DNA of 64,000 nt from Enoplolaimus lenunculus. Lineage: Eukaryota; Nematoda; Enoplea; Enoplida; Thoracostomopsidae. Both the position numbers and the translations under genes were made by a program. Position 1 is the stretch's first letter; every line of letters begins with the position of its first letter. The stretch is taken from NCBI GenBank assembly GCA_030248215.1, contig JASANG010003197.1:1-64000 (forward strand), read 5' to 3'. This document shows, one piece after another, positions 36,556-48,043 of the stretch. The notes under the pieces are model-generated. The model saw only the letters and a list, made by a program, of their open reading frames with translations. It was not told the origin of the DNA and did not search any database.

Positions 36556-37562
36556 CTTGGGCTAAATCATAGGCTTAGGCTTAGGCTTAGGCTTAGGCTT
36601 GGGCTTAGGTTTTGGCTTAGGCTTAGGCTTCAGGTTCATTCCACCTTCGACCATAGCGCTAAATCCCAAAATCCCACTACGCTTAGGCTTAGGCTTAGGC
36701 TTGAACGTAGGCTTAGGCTTTTTAGAAGCAGACTTTAGTTTAAGCATACATCACATCTTAAATGACCCTTGGACTTAACCTTAGGCTTTGGCTTAGGCTT
36801 AGGCTTAGGCTTAGGTTTAGGCTTAGACTTTAAGAGCAGGCTTTGGTTTAAGCATAGATTAGGTCTTAAATGACCCTTGCACTAAACCCTACGCTTAGGC
36901 TAAGGCTTAGTCTCTGGCTTAGGTTTAGGTTTCGGCTTAGGCTTAGGCTGAGTTTTAGAAATAGGCATTGGTTTAAACATAGCTAAATCTTAAATTATGT
37001 TTGGGCTAGATCTTAGGCTTAGGTTAGGCTTAGGCTTTAGGAGGAGGCTTTGATTTAAGCATACATTAGATCTTAAATGACACTTGGATTAAACCTTAGG
37101 CTTAGGCTTAGGCTTGGGCTTGGGCTTAGGTTTAAGCTTAGGGGTTAGGAGCAGGCTTTGGTTTAAGCAAAGATTTGGTCTTAAATGACCCTTGGACTAA
37201 ACCCTACGCTTAGGTTTAGGCTTAGTCTCTGGCTTAGGTTTAGGTTTCGGCTTAGGCTTAGGCTGAAATTTTAGAAATAGGCATCGGTTTAAACATAGAT
37301 TAAATCTTAAATGACCTTTGGGCTAGATCTTAGGCTTAGGCTTAGGCTTAGACTTATTCTTTGTCTGGGCTTAGGTTGGCGCATCACGCTTTGGTTAAGC
37401 ATAGATAAGGCGGTAAAAATGGCATAGGCTTTAATCGGCTTAGGTTTTAGGAATAGGATTTGGTTTAAACATAGATTAGATCCTAAATAACCGTTGGGCT
37501 AAATCTTAGGATTAGGCTTAAACTTGGGCTAAGTTTAGACATAAGATTAAGCCTAGGCACAA
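36556..37562 (+). repeat. Degenerate TTAGGC (telomere-like) array of about 1 kb
   Basis: Runs of TTAGGC with variants (TTGGGC, TTTAGGT, TTTGGC) are interrupted at regular intervals by a motif of the type GCTTTGGTTTAAGCATAGA.TTAGATCTTAAATGACC. The array is therefore organised in higher-order units of very roughly 150-190 bp. One patch at 36641-36680 (CCACCTTCGACCATAGCGC, AATCCCAAAATCCCAC) belongs to the neighbouring satellite. Orientation is uniform on the plus strand. A long lysine-proline frame on the other strand is only this repeat translated. Confidence 0.9.
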
Positions 37563-38548
37563 AATTCCTATTTTCGACCATATCCCGAAATTCCAAAATC
37601 CCACCAACGACCATATCTCGAAATCCAAAAATCACAAAATCCCACCTTCCACCATATCCGAAAAGCCTAAAATCCCACCTTCGACCATATCACAAAATTC
37701 CAAAATCCGAAAATCCCACCATCGACCATATTCAAAAATCCCAAAATTCCAAAATCCCATCTTCGGCCATATCCCCAAATCCAAAAGTCCAAAAATCCCA
37801 CATTCCATCATGTCCCGAAAATACAAAATCCCAAATTCCCTAGTACGACCATATCCCGAAATCCACAACCATATATTCCAAAATCCGAAAATGCCACCAT
37901 CCACCATATCACGAAATCCTAAAATCCCACATTCGACCGTATCCCAAAATCTCAAAATGCCCTTCGACCATATCCCGACATCCCAAAGTCCCAAAATCCC
38001 ACATTTGACCATATATCCCGAAATCCTAAAATACCACCTTCGACCATATCCTGAAATCCAGAAATCCGAAAACCCCACCTTCGACCGTATCCCGAAATCC
38101 CCAAATTCAAAACTCCCACCTTCGGCCATATCACGAAATCCCAAAATCACAAAATCCCACATTCGACCATATCCCGAAATCCCATGATCCCAAAATCCCG
38201 CATTCGGCCATATCCTGAGATCCCAAAATCCGAAAATCCCACCTTCGACGGTATCCCGAAATCCAAAAATGCCAAAATTCCACCTTCCGCCATATTACGA
38301 AATCCCAAAATCCCGAAATCCCCCTTCGACCATATCCCGAAATCCCAAAATGCCCTTCGACCATATCCCAACATCGCAAAGTCCAAAAATCCCACATTCG
38401 ACCAGATATCCCGAAATCCTAAAATACCACATTCGACCATATCCTGAAATCCCAAAATCCGAAAATTCCACCTTCCGCCATATCACGAAATTCCAAAATC
38501 ACAAACTCCCACATTCTACCATATATATCCCAAAATCCTTTCGACCAT
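37563..38548 (+). repeat. Satellite array, unit about 35-47 bp (CGACCATATCCCGAAATCCC)
   Basis: More than 20 units of the form CCACCTTCGACCATATCCCG followed by AAATCCCAAAATCC with length variation. A higher-order repeat is visible: AAAATGCCCTTCGACCATAT at about 37955 returns at about 38347 with the same succession of variant units, a period close to 392 bp. All frames translate into repetitive nonsense. It abuts the TTAGGC array without a spacer. Confidence 0.92.
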
Positions 38549-38974
38549 AAAATGTAAATTAGAATGGTTCACAACAAGTTTTTATATTTTCTCACCCGTC
38601 CCGCGGGTTGTATGCAGCTCTAAACGGAAGTGTTAAATTTAGCCGAATCCTGTTAACATACCGAATATTAGAGCTTACGAATAACGCTTTTTTATCGGAC
38701 ATTAAATCGGAAATATGAGTCGCTATCTGCCCAATACTCAAAATGTGCCTAAAATTTCATAAGCATGTACAAACTGAGTTTGCACATTACTGTATTTTTG
38801 CCACGTTTCTTTTAACGCGGAGTATTGCAAGTTATTGCAGTGGACTACCAGTATGCGAAATGATTGCTTTTGTCCACGAACCGTTCAAAATATAAATCTC
38901 CGGATTCTTCATTCATTTTGATTAGCGATTGGCATCGGATAGTTTTTCATATGATCTTTTCCGTTATTTCACTA

Positions 38975-39597
38975 CACAAAAAAATTGTCTTGAAATTTCA
39001 AGACTCCTGTTTGCTTAAATTTTAAAGACATTTTTTTATATTTCAGACTTTTATAGCCTTAAACGTTCAAGAAACTTGTGTCTCGAATGGTTAAGACATA
39101 AGACATAAATTTGTTCCTTTCAAGAAACAATTGTCTTATATTCAAGACTAATTTTCTGATTTTTATGCATGTAAAAAAGTTGCTCCGTTTATATTCTTGA
39201 GATTATATAAATAATCGAATTTCAAAGATACTTCGGGTTGCAGGCTCCCCCCAAACTAACTTTACGTCTTGGACGTATCTTAGGTTGTAAAAATAGGGAA
39301 TTTGGTTGAGCTTAGCTGCCAATTTAGAACGCAACTAACTTCCCTGACAAATCTTGCAAAACATGTCTATTATTTCAGACACATTTGTCTTATATTTCAG
39401 AAATATTGTCTTAATTGTTTATGAAACACTCTTAAATTTAAGACATTGAAGTGTTTAAAATTTAATACACATATTTTTGAAAAATTTTAAAAACTAATGT
39501 CTTGCATTCAAGAAATATATGCCTGGAATCTAAATTAAGACATAATTCTTGAATTTCCGAAAATATTTTTTGAATATCAGAAAATGTTTCTTGTGTG
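38975..39597. mobile_element. TA-flanked inverted-repeat element rich in TTTCAAGA/TCTTGAAA
   Basis: The left end CACAAAAAAATTGTCTTG and right end GAAAATGTTTCTTGTGTG are both flanked by TA. The interior is full of AAGACA, TTTCAAGAA and TTTCAGA motifs in both orientations. No coding potential. Confidence 0.65.
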
Positions 39598-40060
39598 TAG
39601 ACGTAACTGTTAGACCAAAGTTTTTTCTGGTCCCAAGGGTATGGAAAAAACTAATTTTTCAAAAATTCAAATTCGGGTGAAATTGTTATGTGAGATCATC
39701 TGAAGCTCAAAAATATATGCAAAATTTTCCAAGTACTACCTTTTTGGACAAACCACGGCTGGTGGAAGGATAACGGAAAACACCCAAAACAGACATACGT
39801 GGGAGCTCTAAACGCGATATTTGCGTAAACGACAACTACCCAAACGTGACAATCGCAAAACCGAAGATTAAAAAAGCGACAATTGTCTAAATGCCGAATA
39901 CTGGTCATTTTCCATTCGCGTAGCCAGAGATTGAATTAGAGGTCTAGATCCCTAATCCATAAGCGGCGAAATGTTTTAGCACGGTTGCATTGCGATTTAT
40001 ATAATACTAAAATTACGTCTGGTTTCTTACTCGCTTCAATCGCTTTACTTTACATTATAG

Positions 40061-40248
40061 TAGGTAGGCGCATGTTACTTTAACAGGCGTCCAGGTATCT
40101 GGTGAGTCCATAAAAGAGTTGGTTTAGATTCTAGATTACATTTTTTGCTTAAGCTTATCTTAGGCTTAGGAACACATTTTTGCAACGCTTAGGCTTAGGC
40201 TTAGGAATACGTTTAATTTTCTGTTAATACACCCCTTAGAGTAGCACA
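40061..40248 (-). mobile_element. TTAGGC-bearing inverted-repeat element, family 1 (degraded)
   Basis: GGCGCATGTTACTTTAACAGG on one side and CACCCCTTAGAGTAGCAC on the other are worn forms of the family ends. The interior has two TTAGGC runs around ACACATTTTTGCAACGC. Confidence 0.65.
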
Positions 40249-40899
40249 AGATTTTTGGAACCGTTACTGCGTACAGTCCATGGCGTATAGATTTCCCATG
40301 ACATTTAGCGGGAACCGACCCGGGACGGAGACAGGGGTGACCAGTCACCCCCTTCAAAACAAAGAATTTTACAACGGTTTGGCCTAATCTCAAGCCCAAT
40401 TGTAAATCTCTAACTTTACCGTTCTCCCTGTTTCTCAATAGGCAGGACCCTATGATCAACATGATCCGTTCTGATAATTTTTGTATATTGGCGCTCGAGC
40501 AAATGTCGTTCGGGCAATCTTCGTTTGGGCAATTATCGCGTGTGAATAACTGTCCTTAGGGCAATCTGTCATAATCGGGTTTAAGATTTTGCGAGCACCT
40601 CGTCAAATTTTCAGACCCAGCATGATGAGGTAGCTACTGGCCGGCTATGTGATACTGATCTTTTCCGCTATTCCCCATACTCAGCGTCTGCTTAATCAAC
40701 GGTCCTGTTTTGAAGTTTTTCCATATTTTATTTCTCGTGAATGTATTCTGACCATTCCACTGCCAAGTATAAATATCTAAAAAATCAATTATCAAGTACA
40801 CAGGTCGACCCGGCCGAAAATAAATTATTAAGAAAAAGATGAACAATTTATATGCCATGCAACCCAGTTTGCAGTTGAAGTAAAAACTTCAACCTAGGA

Positions 40900-41319
40900 A
40901 TGCCAGTTGTTGAAGATCGTCACGTGTTTTTAAAATGTGCTTGGGCACTAGATTTTTACGCGAAATTGACTCCAGCTTTACAATCAATCGCTCAAGTTCG
41001 AACACTTAATGAAAATGATAGTTTAAAGCCGAGAATTTAGTTTTAAATATACTCAAGTATGCTTTAATTGTATCACCCAAAACGCGCAATCTGCGATCTG
41101 GAAATTACGCGTTCATTACATTTTGATAATACAAACGAGTCGCCGACTGAAATTTTAAGTGAAACTGATTTTAGAAGCTTATGCCGGATAAGAAAGAAGA
41201 CTAAGCAAATTAATTTTGACTTAACAAGGGAATCAAAATCAATGATTGTTTTTAACCATATAAGTACTGGTTGTATCGTTTGTTATGATCTTATGAGCGG
41301 TGGAGAAGTGTTAAATTGA
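40900..41319 (+). other. Two short unrecognised open frames, possible gene fragment
   Basis: 40900-41040 encodes 46 residues from an ATG (MPVVEDRHVFLKCAWALDFY and on to SLKPRI); 41068-41319 is open for 83 codons without an ATG at its left edge (ITRSLHFDNTNESPTE, MIVFNHISTGCIVCYD). Composition looks protein-like and neither is part of a visible repeat. No acceptable splice joins them in one frame. They could be remains of a gene, a pseudogene or chance. No family is recognised. Confidence 0.25.
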
Positions 41320-42281
41320 CTAGTAAACTTTCTTCTTTTTCACATAACCTCCACATCAGCCATTTTTGTGAGAAAAGTTCACTATTTTAGGACAATCTGT
41401 CGTGAATGACCCCAAAAGATTAGACGGTCTTATAAATACTGATTAGTACGGCTGTACTGCAAATTTCATCAAAAAGTGCAACAGTCCTTTTATCACAAGC
41501 GTTGTGGTTTTGCAAAGTGCAGTTGCACTTTAAGAAGTGCAAAATCACGCTCTTACACTACATATTATTATTAATCGCATACTACGTCAAATAAGAATCG
41601 TGTCCGACTTCCAGTGATTTAGCAGATCTCGTGACTATATATGGCAAATTTTTAGGTCATCTAGATGTTTCTCAATGAACACTTCCATTTTTGACGTCAT
41701 ATCTAAAATCTGAAGAAAGCTCTCGCAGCGTTTACTTTATTTTTTGCTGCTAACATACAGCGCGATCTTTCAAGGGCGCTGCATTGTATAGATATTTCAA
41801 CAAGCAGTATAGCGAGCATGAAGATCGTAATGAAGTAGGTCCCGTGCCACCCATGGTTATAGTACTAAACTATCTCTAACTTGTATTACAAAGGAAGCCG
41901 CGGACCTGATCGTAGATATCTACCCGAGCCGTGCTGTAGCAGGGGTAACCAATTGCTTTACTCGCTATAATTCTTCATGCACCTTTATGTTTTCTATTTT
42001 TCACAAAAACGGTGATGAGTTTAAAAAAATGCAAGTTCTTCTAAATTGACATAGGTTTGCTGATTGCTAACCAAATCTCAAGTGCGTTAACAGTAGAAAA
42101 ATTTTAGCCACGTTTTGCAAGCCTTTATGCGCAGGTATATCCGAGTCAAAAGCATGTTATAAACACGCGTTTACTCCTGGTACCCGCGGATAAACTTGCA
42201 ACTTTGTTGTGCTACGCCTTGCTGTTTTACTTTTAAAATAGTTTCTGAAATACTTGGACCATTAATTGATCTCTTCTATTA

Positions 42282-42715
42282 CTGTAATGACCTAAATAAG
42301 GGGGTTAATAATAGGGGGTCCCCGTTTTGAGTCTGTCAATAAAAGTCCACATCTTTAATAAGAGTCCGTAAGTGGATAGAGTTACTAAACCCAAATTAGA
42401 GTCCATAAAAGTCAATTGTTCTTAATTATAGTGCATAAATGACTCCAAGACCGAACAAAGTGGAGTTCGAATCTTTAAAGCATACTTAAGTTTTGAAAGT
42501 ACATTCCTAAGTATAACCTTGCGTTATCTATCGTTCAAGTTTTTGATACAATACAAATACGCATTTAATTCAATGGATAGTTGCAATACCGGATATATCA
42601 GTAACGGAGGGCGGCGATTGCGTGTTAAAATAAAAAACAGTCCATAACCGAATAACGGGGGGTACCCTCTCGAGAGGCCAAATAGATATCAGCCCTCTGA
42701 TTCTGGTCACTACAG
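42282..42715 (+). mobile_element. TA-flanked 440-bp element
   Basis: The ends CTGTAATGACCTAAATAAGG and, inverted, CTGATTCTGGTCACTACAG have TA on both sides. The interior repeats AATAAGAGTCCG-type units, then GTACATTCCTAAGTATAACC. It ends 42 bp before the hydroxylase start codon, so it may supply or disturb promoter sequence. Confidence 0.75.
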
Positions 42716-42757
42716 TACACGGACAAATCAGTATTTTTTAGAGTTTTTATTGCAAAA

Positions 42758-45700
42758 ATGTCGTATTTCTACGATGACAATGTTTCGTCTATTGAGTATC
42801 TAACTGTTGAACGACAAAATCGGATTCTCCAACCAATATGGGAATTTGTTAAAGATGGTACGGTTTCGCAGATTTTAATTATATGTGTATCGTAAACCAA
42901 AAATCAGGACAAGACATTTTTGCAGGCAGATTAATAGGATTATTTGGACAAAAAATATTACTACTGGTAGTATCCTTTGTTTTATATAGTATATACTCTT
43001 GCGAATGAATATGCCACCAATTTGTATTGAAAGCCGCTTGTACTGGTTGTAGATATTTTACTTAATCGTTTCTGACATGAATAATTTCTATTCCTTAATT
43101 CAAGACATGATTACAATCTCAGCCGCTCGGTAGGGTGCTACGCGTTTACCATAACCGCTCAGGTATAGGAGTTTGACGCTCGAGGCCGAGAGCGTTCTCG
43201 CGTCTTCAGAAGATTTTGCATTGCATAGACATAAGTTATTGTTAAACACTGAGGATCGTGTATTATGCGCCAAGTTGCTTAAGTTAGTATACTCTTATGT
43301 GTGGAGGGGTTAAAGGACAGAAAGTGTTAACAGTAGCATGATATTATCCTTTCATTTGTGCGAACTGGTCTCTAACACTAGAATTGAACGCCTTTGTACT
43401 GTTTGGTACTTTGGCAGATGTTCTTAATATTGGTTTTCCTTAACTTAAAGGTCGTGAAGACATGCTGCGATCGGCGTTATTTCCACCAATGCTTGCAATT
43501 ATTTTTTACTTTATTTGTGTAATCCCGTTCACTATTGTCGACGTTTTCGCATCTGAAGCTAATCTTCCAAAACGTTATAAAATACAAAAACAAAAGCGAG
43601 TCACACGACCAATGTTATGGAATGCAGCGGTGTTGCTATTTTGGAATCATGTCATCTATGTGATACCGCTGGCATTAGTTCAAGCGATTTGGGTTCCTCC
43701 AAGCCCGTTACCAGTTTTAGCACCTCCAGTGTTTGAATTTGTTTGGCATAATATTGCGTTTCTGTTGTTGTTCGATGCGTATTACTGGGCTTGGCATGCA
43801 GTACACCACAAAGTGAGTTGTATATGTTGCAAAATGAAAACCAAAATAGAACCTTAGCATCTGTTAATTCTAAGCGCCCACATTTGCTTTAGAACAAACT
43901 AAGAAATAACTAACAGATGCTGCCTTGCAACGTTCTCCAAAGGTTTCCACTATGCTTCAAGAGTTTATGAATCGGTGTATATATTTATATAAGTTAAAAT
44001 CCATTTTACCAACAACATTGTAATAAAAACTTTGAGATAAAATTGTGTCAAGATGTTTGAACTGTGACCCACTGTAAGCGGTCCATGTTACTGTTAGGGC
44101 CGTTCCGGTTTCTGGTGGGTCTGTAAAAGTGTACGCTTACATTCTAGACTGCATTTTTTGCTTAAGCTTAGGGTTTAGGCTTAGGCTTACGCTTACGCTT
44201 AGGTATACGCTTTTGCAGCGCTTAGGTTTAAGCTTAGGCTTAGGAATACGCTTAATTTACTGTTACGCCTCTAAAAGTAACATTGGCCCCGTAAGCTATG
44301 AGCAGTTGACCCAAAACTCATAACTTAAACGACCAATGCCACGAGTGAAAATTCAAGGATATATACTATGTCAGAGTTCTAAAAATGTATAGCCCTATTC
44401 ACACGTACAAGTTTTTGCTGCAAGAACGTGCAGCTGCAACTTTCACTTGCAAGTTTTGTCCAAAATACCGTTCGAAAAACATACAGCTGCAAATAATTCA
44501 CTAAAAATCATAGCTAGGAATTCAGTTCACATGTGTGAATAACCATGCAAGTTCATTGAATTTATTGTAGCCACTTTCTTATTGGTTGATGTAAAAATGC
44601 AAGTTTTTGCGTGCAACTTGCACGGCTTAACTGAATCATTTTAAAAAAGCCCAGTTTCTCGCAGCACATTGGCGGCACATATTAAATTTTTGTAAATTTC
44701 TATATCTTATTTTACAGGCACGATTTCTTTATCGATGGATTCATTCTGTACATCACCAGTACCACAGTCCATTTGCGTTCATGACACAATATTTGCATCC
44801 GTGGGAATTGTTCTGTGTCGGCATGGGCGTTACCATTATTCCATGGCCATTTAGACCTCATATTTTCACATATTGGGTGTGGTTTTTGGTTTCAACGTAC
44901 ATATCGGTTGAGGTAAACAATAATTTTGCTCTAATTACAGCCTAAACATTCTGTATATGATCGTAATTTGTTGGCACTGTGTTTAATACACAAAACGAAA
45001 CTTTTAATGTGAAAGAAATGAACCCCCAGCTAAGAAGTTTGGTTAAATTTTGCAAAAAATTTTGACATATTAACATTTCAAACTGAAATTAATATCGGTT
45101 TTTACACGGCTGTACCATTATTTTTTGTCGGTTAGTACAGCTAACCTGTAAAACATTTTCGTTGGAACACGTGTGCAACGAGAATATCATTTGAAATGCT
45201 GCAAAAGAATATGTGGCATGATTAATGTCTACGTTTGTTAAATTTAGGTTTCTTTAATTGCAGAATATTTGCTGCAATGCAGGTACTGTAAAAGTATACG
45301 CGCATCAAAATTATACATCTGTTTTAACATTCAGGTACACAGTGGCTATGACATGCCGTTCACACTTGATAAAATATTTGGAATTTATGGCGGTGCACGA
45401 AAGCATGATCTTCATCATTTGCGACCGCTGTCGAATTTTGAGCCGTGGTTCGCTCATATGGACTGGTTACTTGGTAAGTAGTTGTATTTGTTAAAAAATT
45501 CAACGTCTGACATTGTATATATTTTCTAATTTTTAAACTTGGTCATGCTGTGAACTTTTGCGATACAAATTGTTCATTTGAATTCCACCATGTGTTTTTA
45601 GTCAAACTGTGTGGTACGCGACAGGTCGTCGTGCAGTTTGTAAATTTTAAATAATTTGAAGTCTGCTGAGCGCACTATATAACCTGCAAAAATATAAACC

Positions 45701-46125
45701 CTAAAATTGTTCTCGTCGCTGGAAATGTTTGGATTTCAACAAATACATGCTTAGGAATTTATATACAAGTGGGTTCCAATCAAGACAACCTTAAATGATC
45801 TTCTGCAATTGCAAATTTGTTTTTACTCTATATATTTACCAATACAAAAATTTTAGGGAACCGGAAGGAGCATCAACTCCTCAGGGTATGTGCCTGCTAG
45901 CGGCCATGCTATTATAAGACAGGACCGGTGTTTTAGTATAGTCGGGCCCCCGAAACAGGTCCGACGAGGCCCTCAGTAAAACGTTATAGAACGCATTGAA
46001 GATTTCAAATTGCTACTTAAGGCTGGAATATGTCAATTAAAGATATCGAAAAAGCAAAAGAACTCAAGCTGAATATTGGACTACAGCATCCTGACGATGA
46101 ACTTTTCCGTAAAAAATTTAATTAA
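42758..46125 (+). CDS. Cholesterol 25-hydroxylase-like membrane di-iron hydroxylase (fatty acid hydroxylase superfamily)
   Basis: Predicted endoplasmic-reticulum sterol or lipid hydroxylase using a non-haem di-iron centre. Exons: 42758-42857, 43451-43812, 44718-44912, 45335-45473 and 46022-46125; 299 residues, phases consistent, stop TAA. Several hydrophobic segments occur in exon 2 (PPMLAIIFYFICVIPF, NIAFLLLFDAYYWAW). Histidine boxes are WHAVHH (149-153), HSVHHQYH (163-167) and HDLHH (243-247), plus EVHSGYD (221), in the order and spacing of vertebrate CH25H. The match FAFMTQYLHPWELF is also typical. The last exon (WNMSIKDIEKAKELKLNIG) is less conserved and was chosen because phase, acceptor CTTAAG and a poly(A) signal 31 bases after the stop codon agree. 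The real substrate is unknown; nematodes need dietary sterol, so another lipid is possible. Confidence 0.92.
43072..43313 (-). mobile_element. TTAA-bounded tRNA-Gly-like element in hydroxylase intron 1
   Basis: It starts TTAATCGTTTCTGACATGAA and ends CTTATGTGTGGAGGGGTTAA. Family markers GGAGTTTGACGCTCGAGG and a GAGAGCGTTCTCGCGTC hairpin are present. A- and B-box equivalents are degraded. Confidence 0.7.
44080..44288 (-). mobile_element. TTAGGC-bearing inverted-repeat element, family 1 (hydroxylase intron 2)
   Basis: GGTCCATGTTACTGTTAGGGC and, inverted, GCCTCTAAAAGTAACATTGGCC bound two TTAGGC runs around TATACGCTTTTGCAGCGC. It lies in the intron 43813-44717 and is one of the cleaner copies. 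Confidence 0.8.
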
Positions 46126-46156
46126 ATTCTATTGGTTGTCGAAAAATGTATTATTT

Positions 46157-46162
46157 AATAAA
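46157..46162 (+). promoter_or_regulatory. Candidate poly(A) signal of the hydroxylase gene
   Basis: AATAAA follows the stop at 46125 by 31 bases, followed by the T/GT-rich TGTGTTTTTTGTTG. Supports the choice of last exon. Confidence 0.65.
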
Positions 46163-47799
46163 AGCGTGCAATGTGTTTTTTGTTGTACATTTTAAGTCAT
46201 TCGTCGGCAGTCGGTCCGGTGTCACGAAACAAAGTGGCCCCTGGAAATATTTTTCTGAAAAAACGTGGCCCTGGGACAGTTAATTCCAGGAAATACTGAC
46301 ATCCAATCTTGACGTTTACATGTTAACACTAGTATGCGGGACGCGCACCGAACTATCCATCAATCTTATATTGCCTGAACAAATGTATAGTACATGTATA
46401 CCATCTTTACTTTAGAATTATCGTAACATTGTAAGTAGGGCTTAACCGGAATTACAAAATTTCGGAAACGTAACCGTAACCAGAAAGTAAAAATAATATC
46501 GGATTTTTTCCGGAACCGGATCCGGATAGTGCAAAATAGCTGTTACCAAAAACAAAGGTTGTATCGTAATTTCATTGACAATGCTACCCTCCATATGTAA
46601 TTTTCAATGGTTTGCCCTCCAATAAAATGCAGTCTAACATCTAAACCTACTCTTTTGCTGTCGCTCCAACAACGGCACAGCCCTGTCGGCACAGCCCTGT
46701 GATTAGATTTGCGCATGTGCACTACACTCCACGCATTGCCTATTGTACACTGTTAAAGACTTTAGTATATCTTGTTTAGGTTTAGGCTTAGACTTTGGCA
46801 GCTATCTGGCAAAATTTAAGTTTAAAAACTGGCTTGTGATACAAAAGTCTGCCTTTGTCATAGTGCTTCTTTTTCTGGCTTGGAAAACCTTGAGTCAGGA
46901 TTGGAACCTGTCCTGTTTTTTTGTCTCGGGCCCATCACTAGCGGCTCAGGCACTGCGCGGCACGCACGAGGCAGTGGCGCATGCTTTCTCGTTTTCGCAG
47001 AAAAAAAATAAAAATTTAACTAATCATTTATATACACAATTCCGGATCCAGAAATTTTTGAAGGGGGCGGTGGATTTGCAATAAATAATGATAGAACCAT
47101 TGCGACCGAAGTAGCGAGAAACCAAACACTGTATTAATGATACTTGTGTACAAAGGTGTTTTGGTTTGTGCAGGTCCGCTAAGAGATGCAACCCCTGGGT
47201 ACCAAGACTCACTAGAGACACCCGGGGGTTTTAGTATGTTGCAGACTGAGCGCATACATCGTAGGTAAGCACTAATCAAATTATAACAACAATAGAGGAA
47301 ATATCACGAGCACAGACAGCTAGAAACCAGACGCATTTTTAGATCAAGAATTTGAAATTTCAACCCAAAAATGTAGTTAGAGTGGCCTGCCTTGATACCT
47401 AAACCTTTTGCTTGAGTAATGAAGTCAGGATTTTATAATAAACAGACATGATACAGTTATGCAAGCCTTAATTATCCTTGTTTAAGTCTCTGTGCAATGC
47501 AATAGTTTTGTCGGAAACAGCCGGTTGGATAAATCGATTTATACTCTCTGCCATCCTTAATATTTGAACTGAGTTGTCGCAGAAACAGCGCGCTGGCAAA
47601 ATTTGCAACTAGACAAACATTCGGTTTGAACCCTGATAATTAAAGTTTGCGTCCGTATTTCCGCTTGCTTCGCTCACAATTCCACCCCTAATTAGGCTCA
47701 TTGCCGTATTTTATTAGAATACAGCATTATTTAAACACCTTTACACGACGGATTTTGAATATGCAATCATGAAACCGCACAAAAGGTGTAGTTGAGATA

Positions 47800-48043
47800 C
47801 ACGCAAAAAAGTATTTCTGAATTTATTCAGATGAGTATTTTCTGTGGCAAATCTGAAGTTTTTCTGATATTTAAGACAATTTTTCTAAAAATAACTGGAA
47901 AACGTTTATTTTCAGACATTATTTCAAAACTTTTCTGCAATCTTTTCTGTTATAACAGAAATACTTTTCAAGTGCACCTTGCTAATTATATTTCTTAAAT
48001 GTGAGAAATTTTTTCTTAAATATCAGAAATATTATTTTGAGTG
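47800..48043. mobile_element. TA-flanked MITE with CACGCAAAAAA end
   Basis: The left end CACGCAAAAAAGTATTTCTG and right end CAGAAATATTATTTTGAGTG are inverted and flanked by TA. The interior has repeated TTTCTGA/TCAGAAA. Its start resembles the CACTGCAAAAAATGG family, hinting at a shared type of transposase. Confidence 0.75.

Larger units (their letters stand above)
32825..42757. other. Gene-poor region between divergent RSPRY1 and the hydroxylase gene
   Basis: About 10 kb. It contains the foldback at 33334, a hAT-like end at 34523, tandem blocks at 36201-38548, TA-flanked elements at 38975 and 42282 and a family-1 element at 40061. Stretches 34700-36200 and 41330-42280 are AT-rich and show no gene or clear repeat, apart from a weak GGCCCGTAGCC-family resemblance around 34800-34960. 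Both flanking promoters should lie at its edges; no TATA or initiator stands out. Confidence 0.6.

Noticed and set aside
36562-36747. Minus-strand lysine-proline repeat protein
   Set aside because: It is the reverse translation of the TTAGGC array; no start context, splice sites or conservation.
37632-38486. Several overlapping frames giving ILGFRDMVEGG-like repeats on one strand and PYPEIPKSENP-like repeats on the other
   Set aside because: Both strands and several frames are open because the satellite unit lacks stops; it is not a gene.
36201-38548. Possible CRISPR-like array
   Set aside because: Units are contiguous satellites without unique spacers, and the setting is a eukaryotic nuclear genome.
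45857-45900. Alternative last exon of the hydroxylase (NRKEHQLLRVCAC, then stop)
   Set aside because: It is in frame, but the exon at 46022 is longer, more protein-like and followed by AATAAA. It is kept only as an alternative.
46743-47084. 113-residue plus-strand frame
   Set aside because: It contains a degenerate TTAGGC tract and repeat-like sequence; no domain or splice support.
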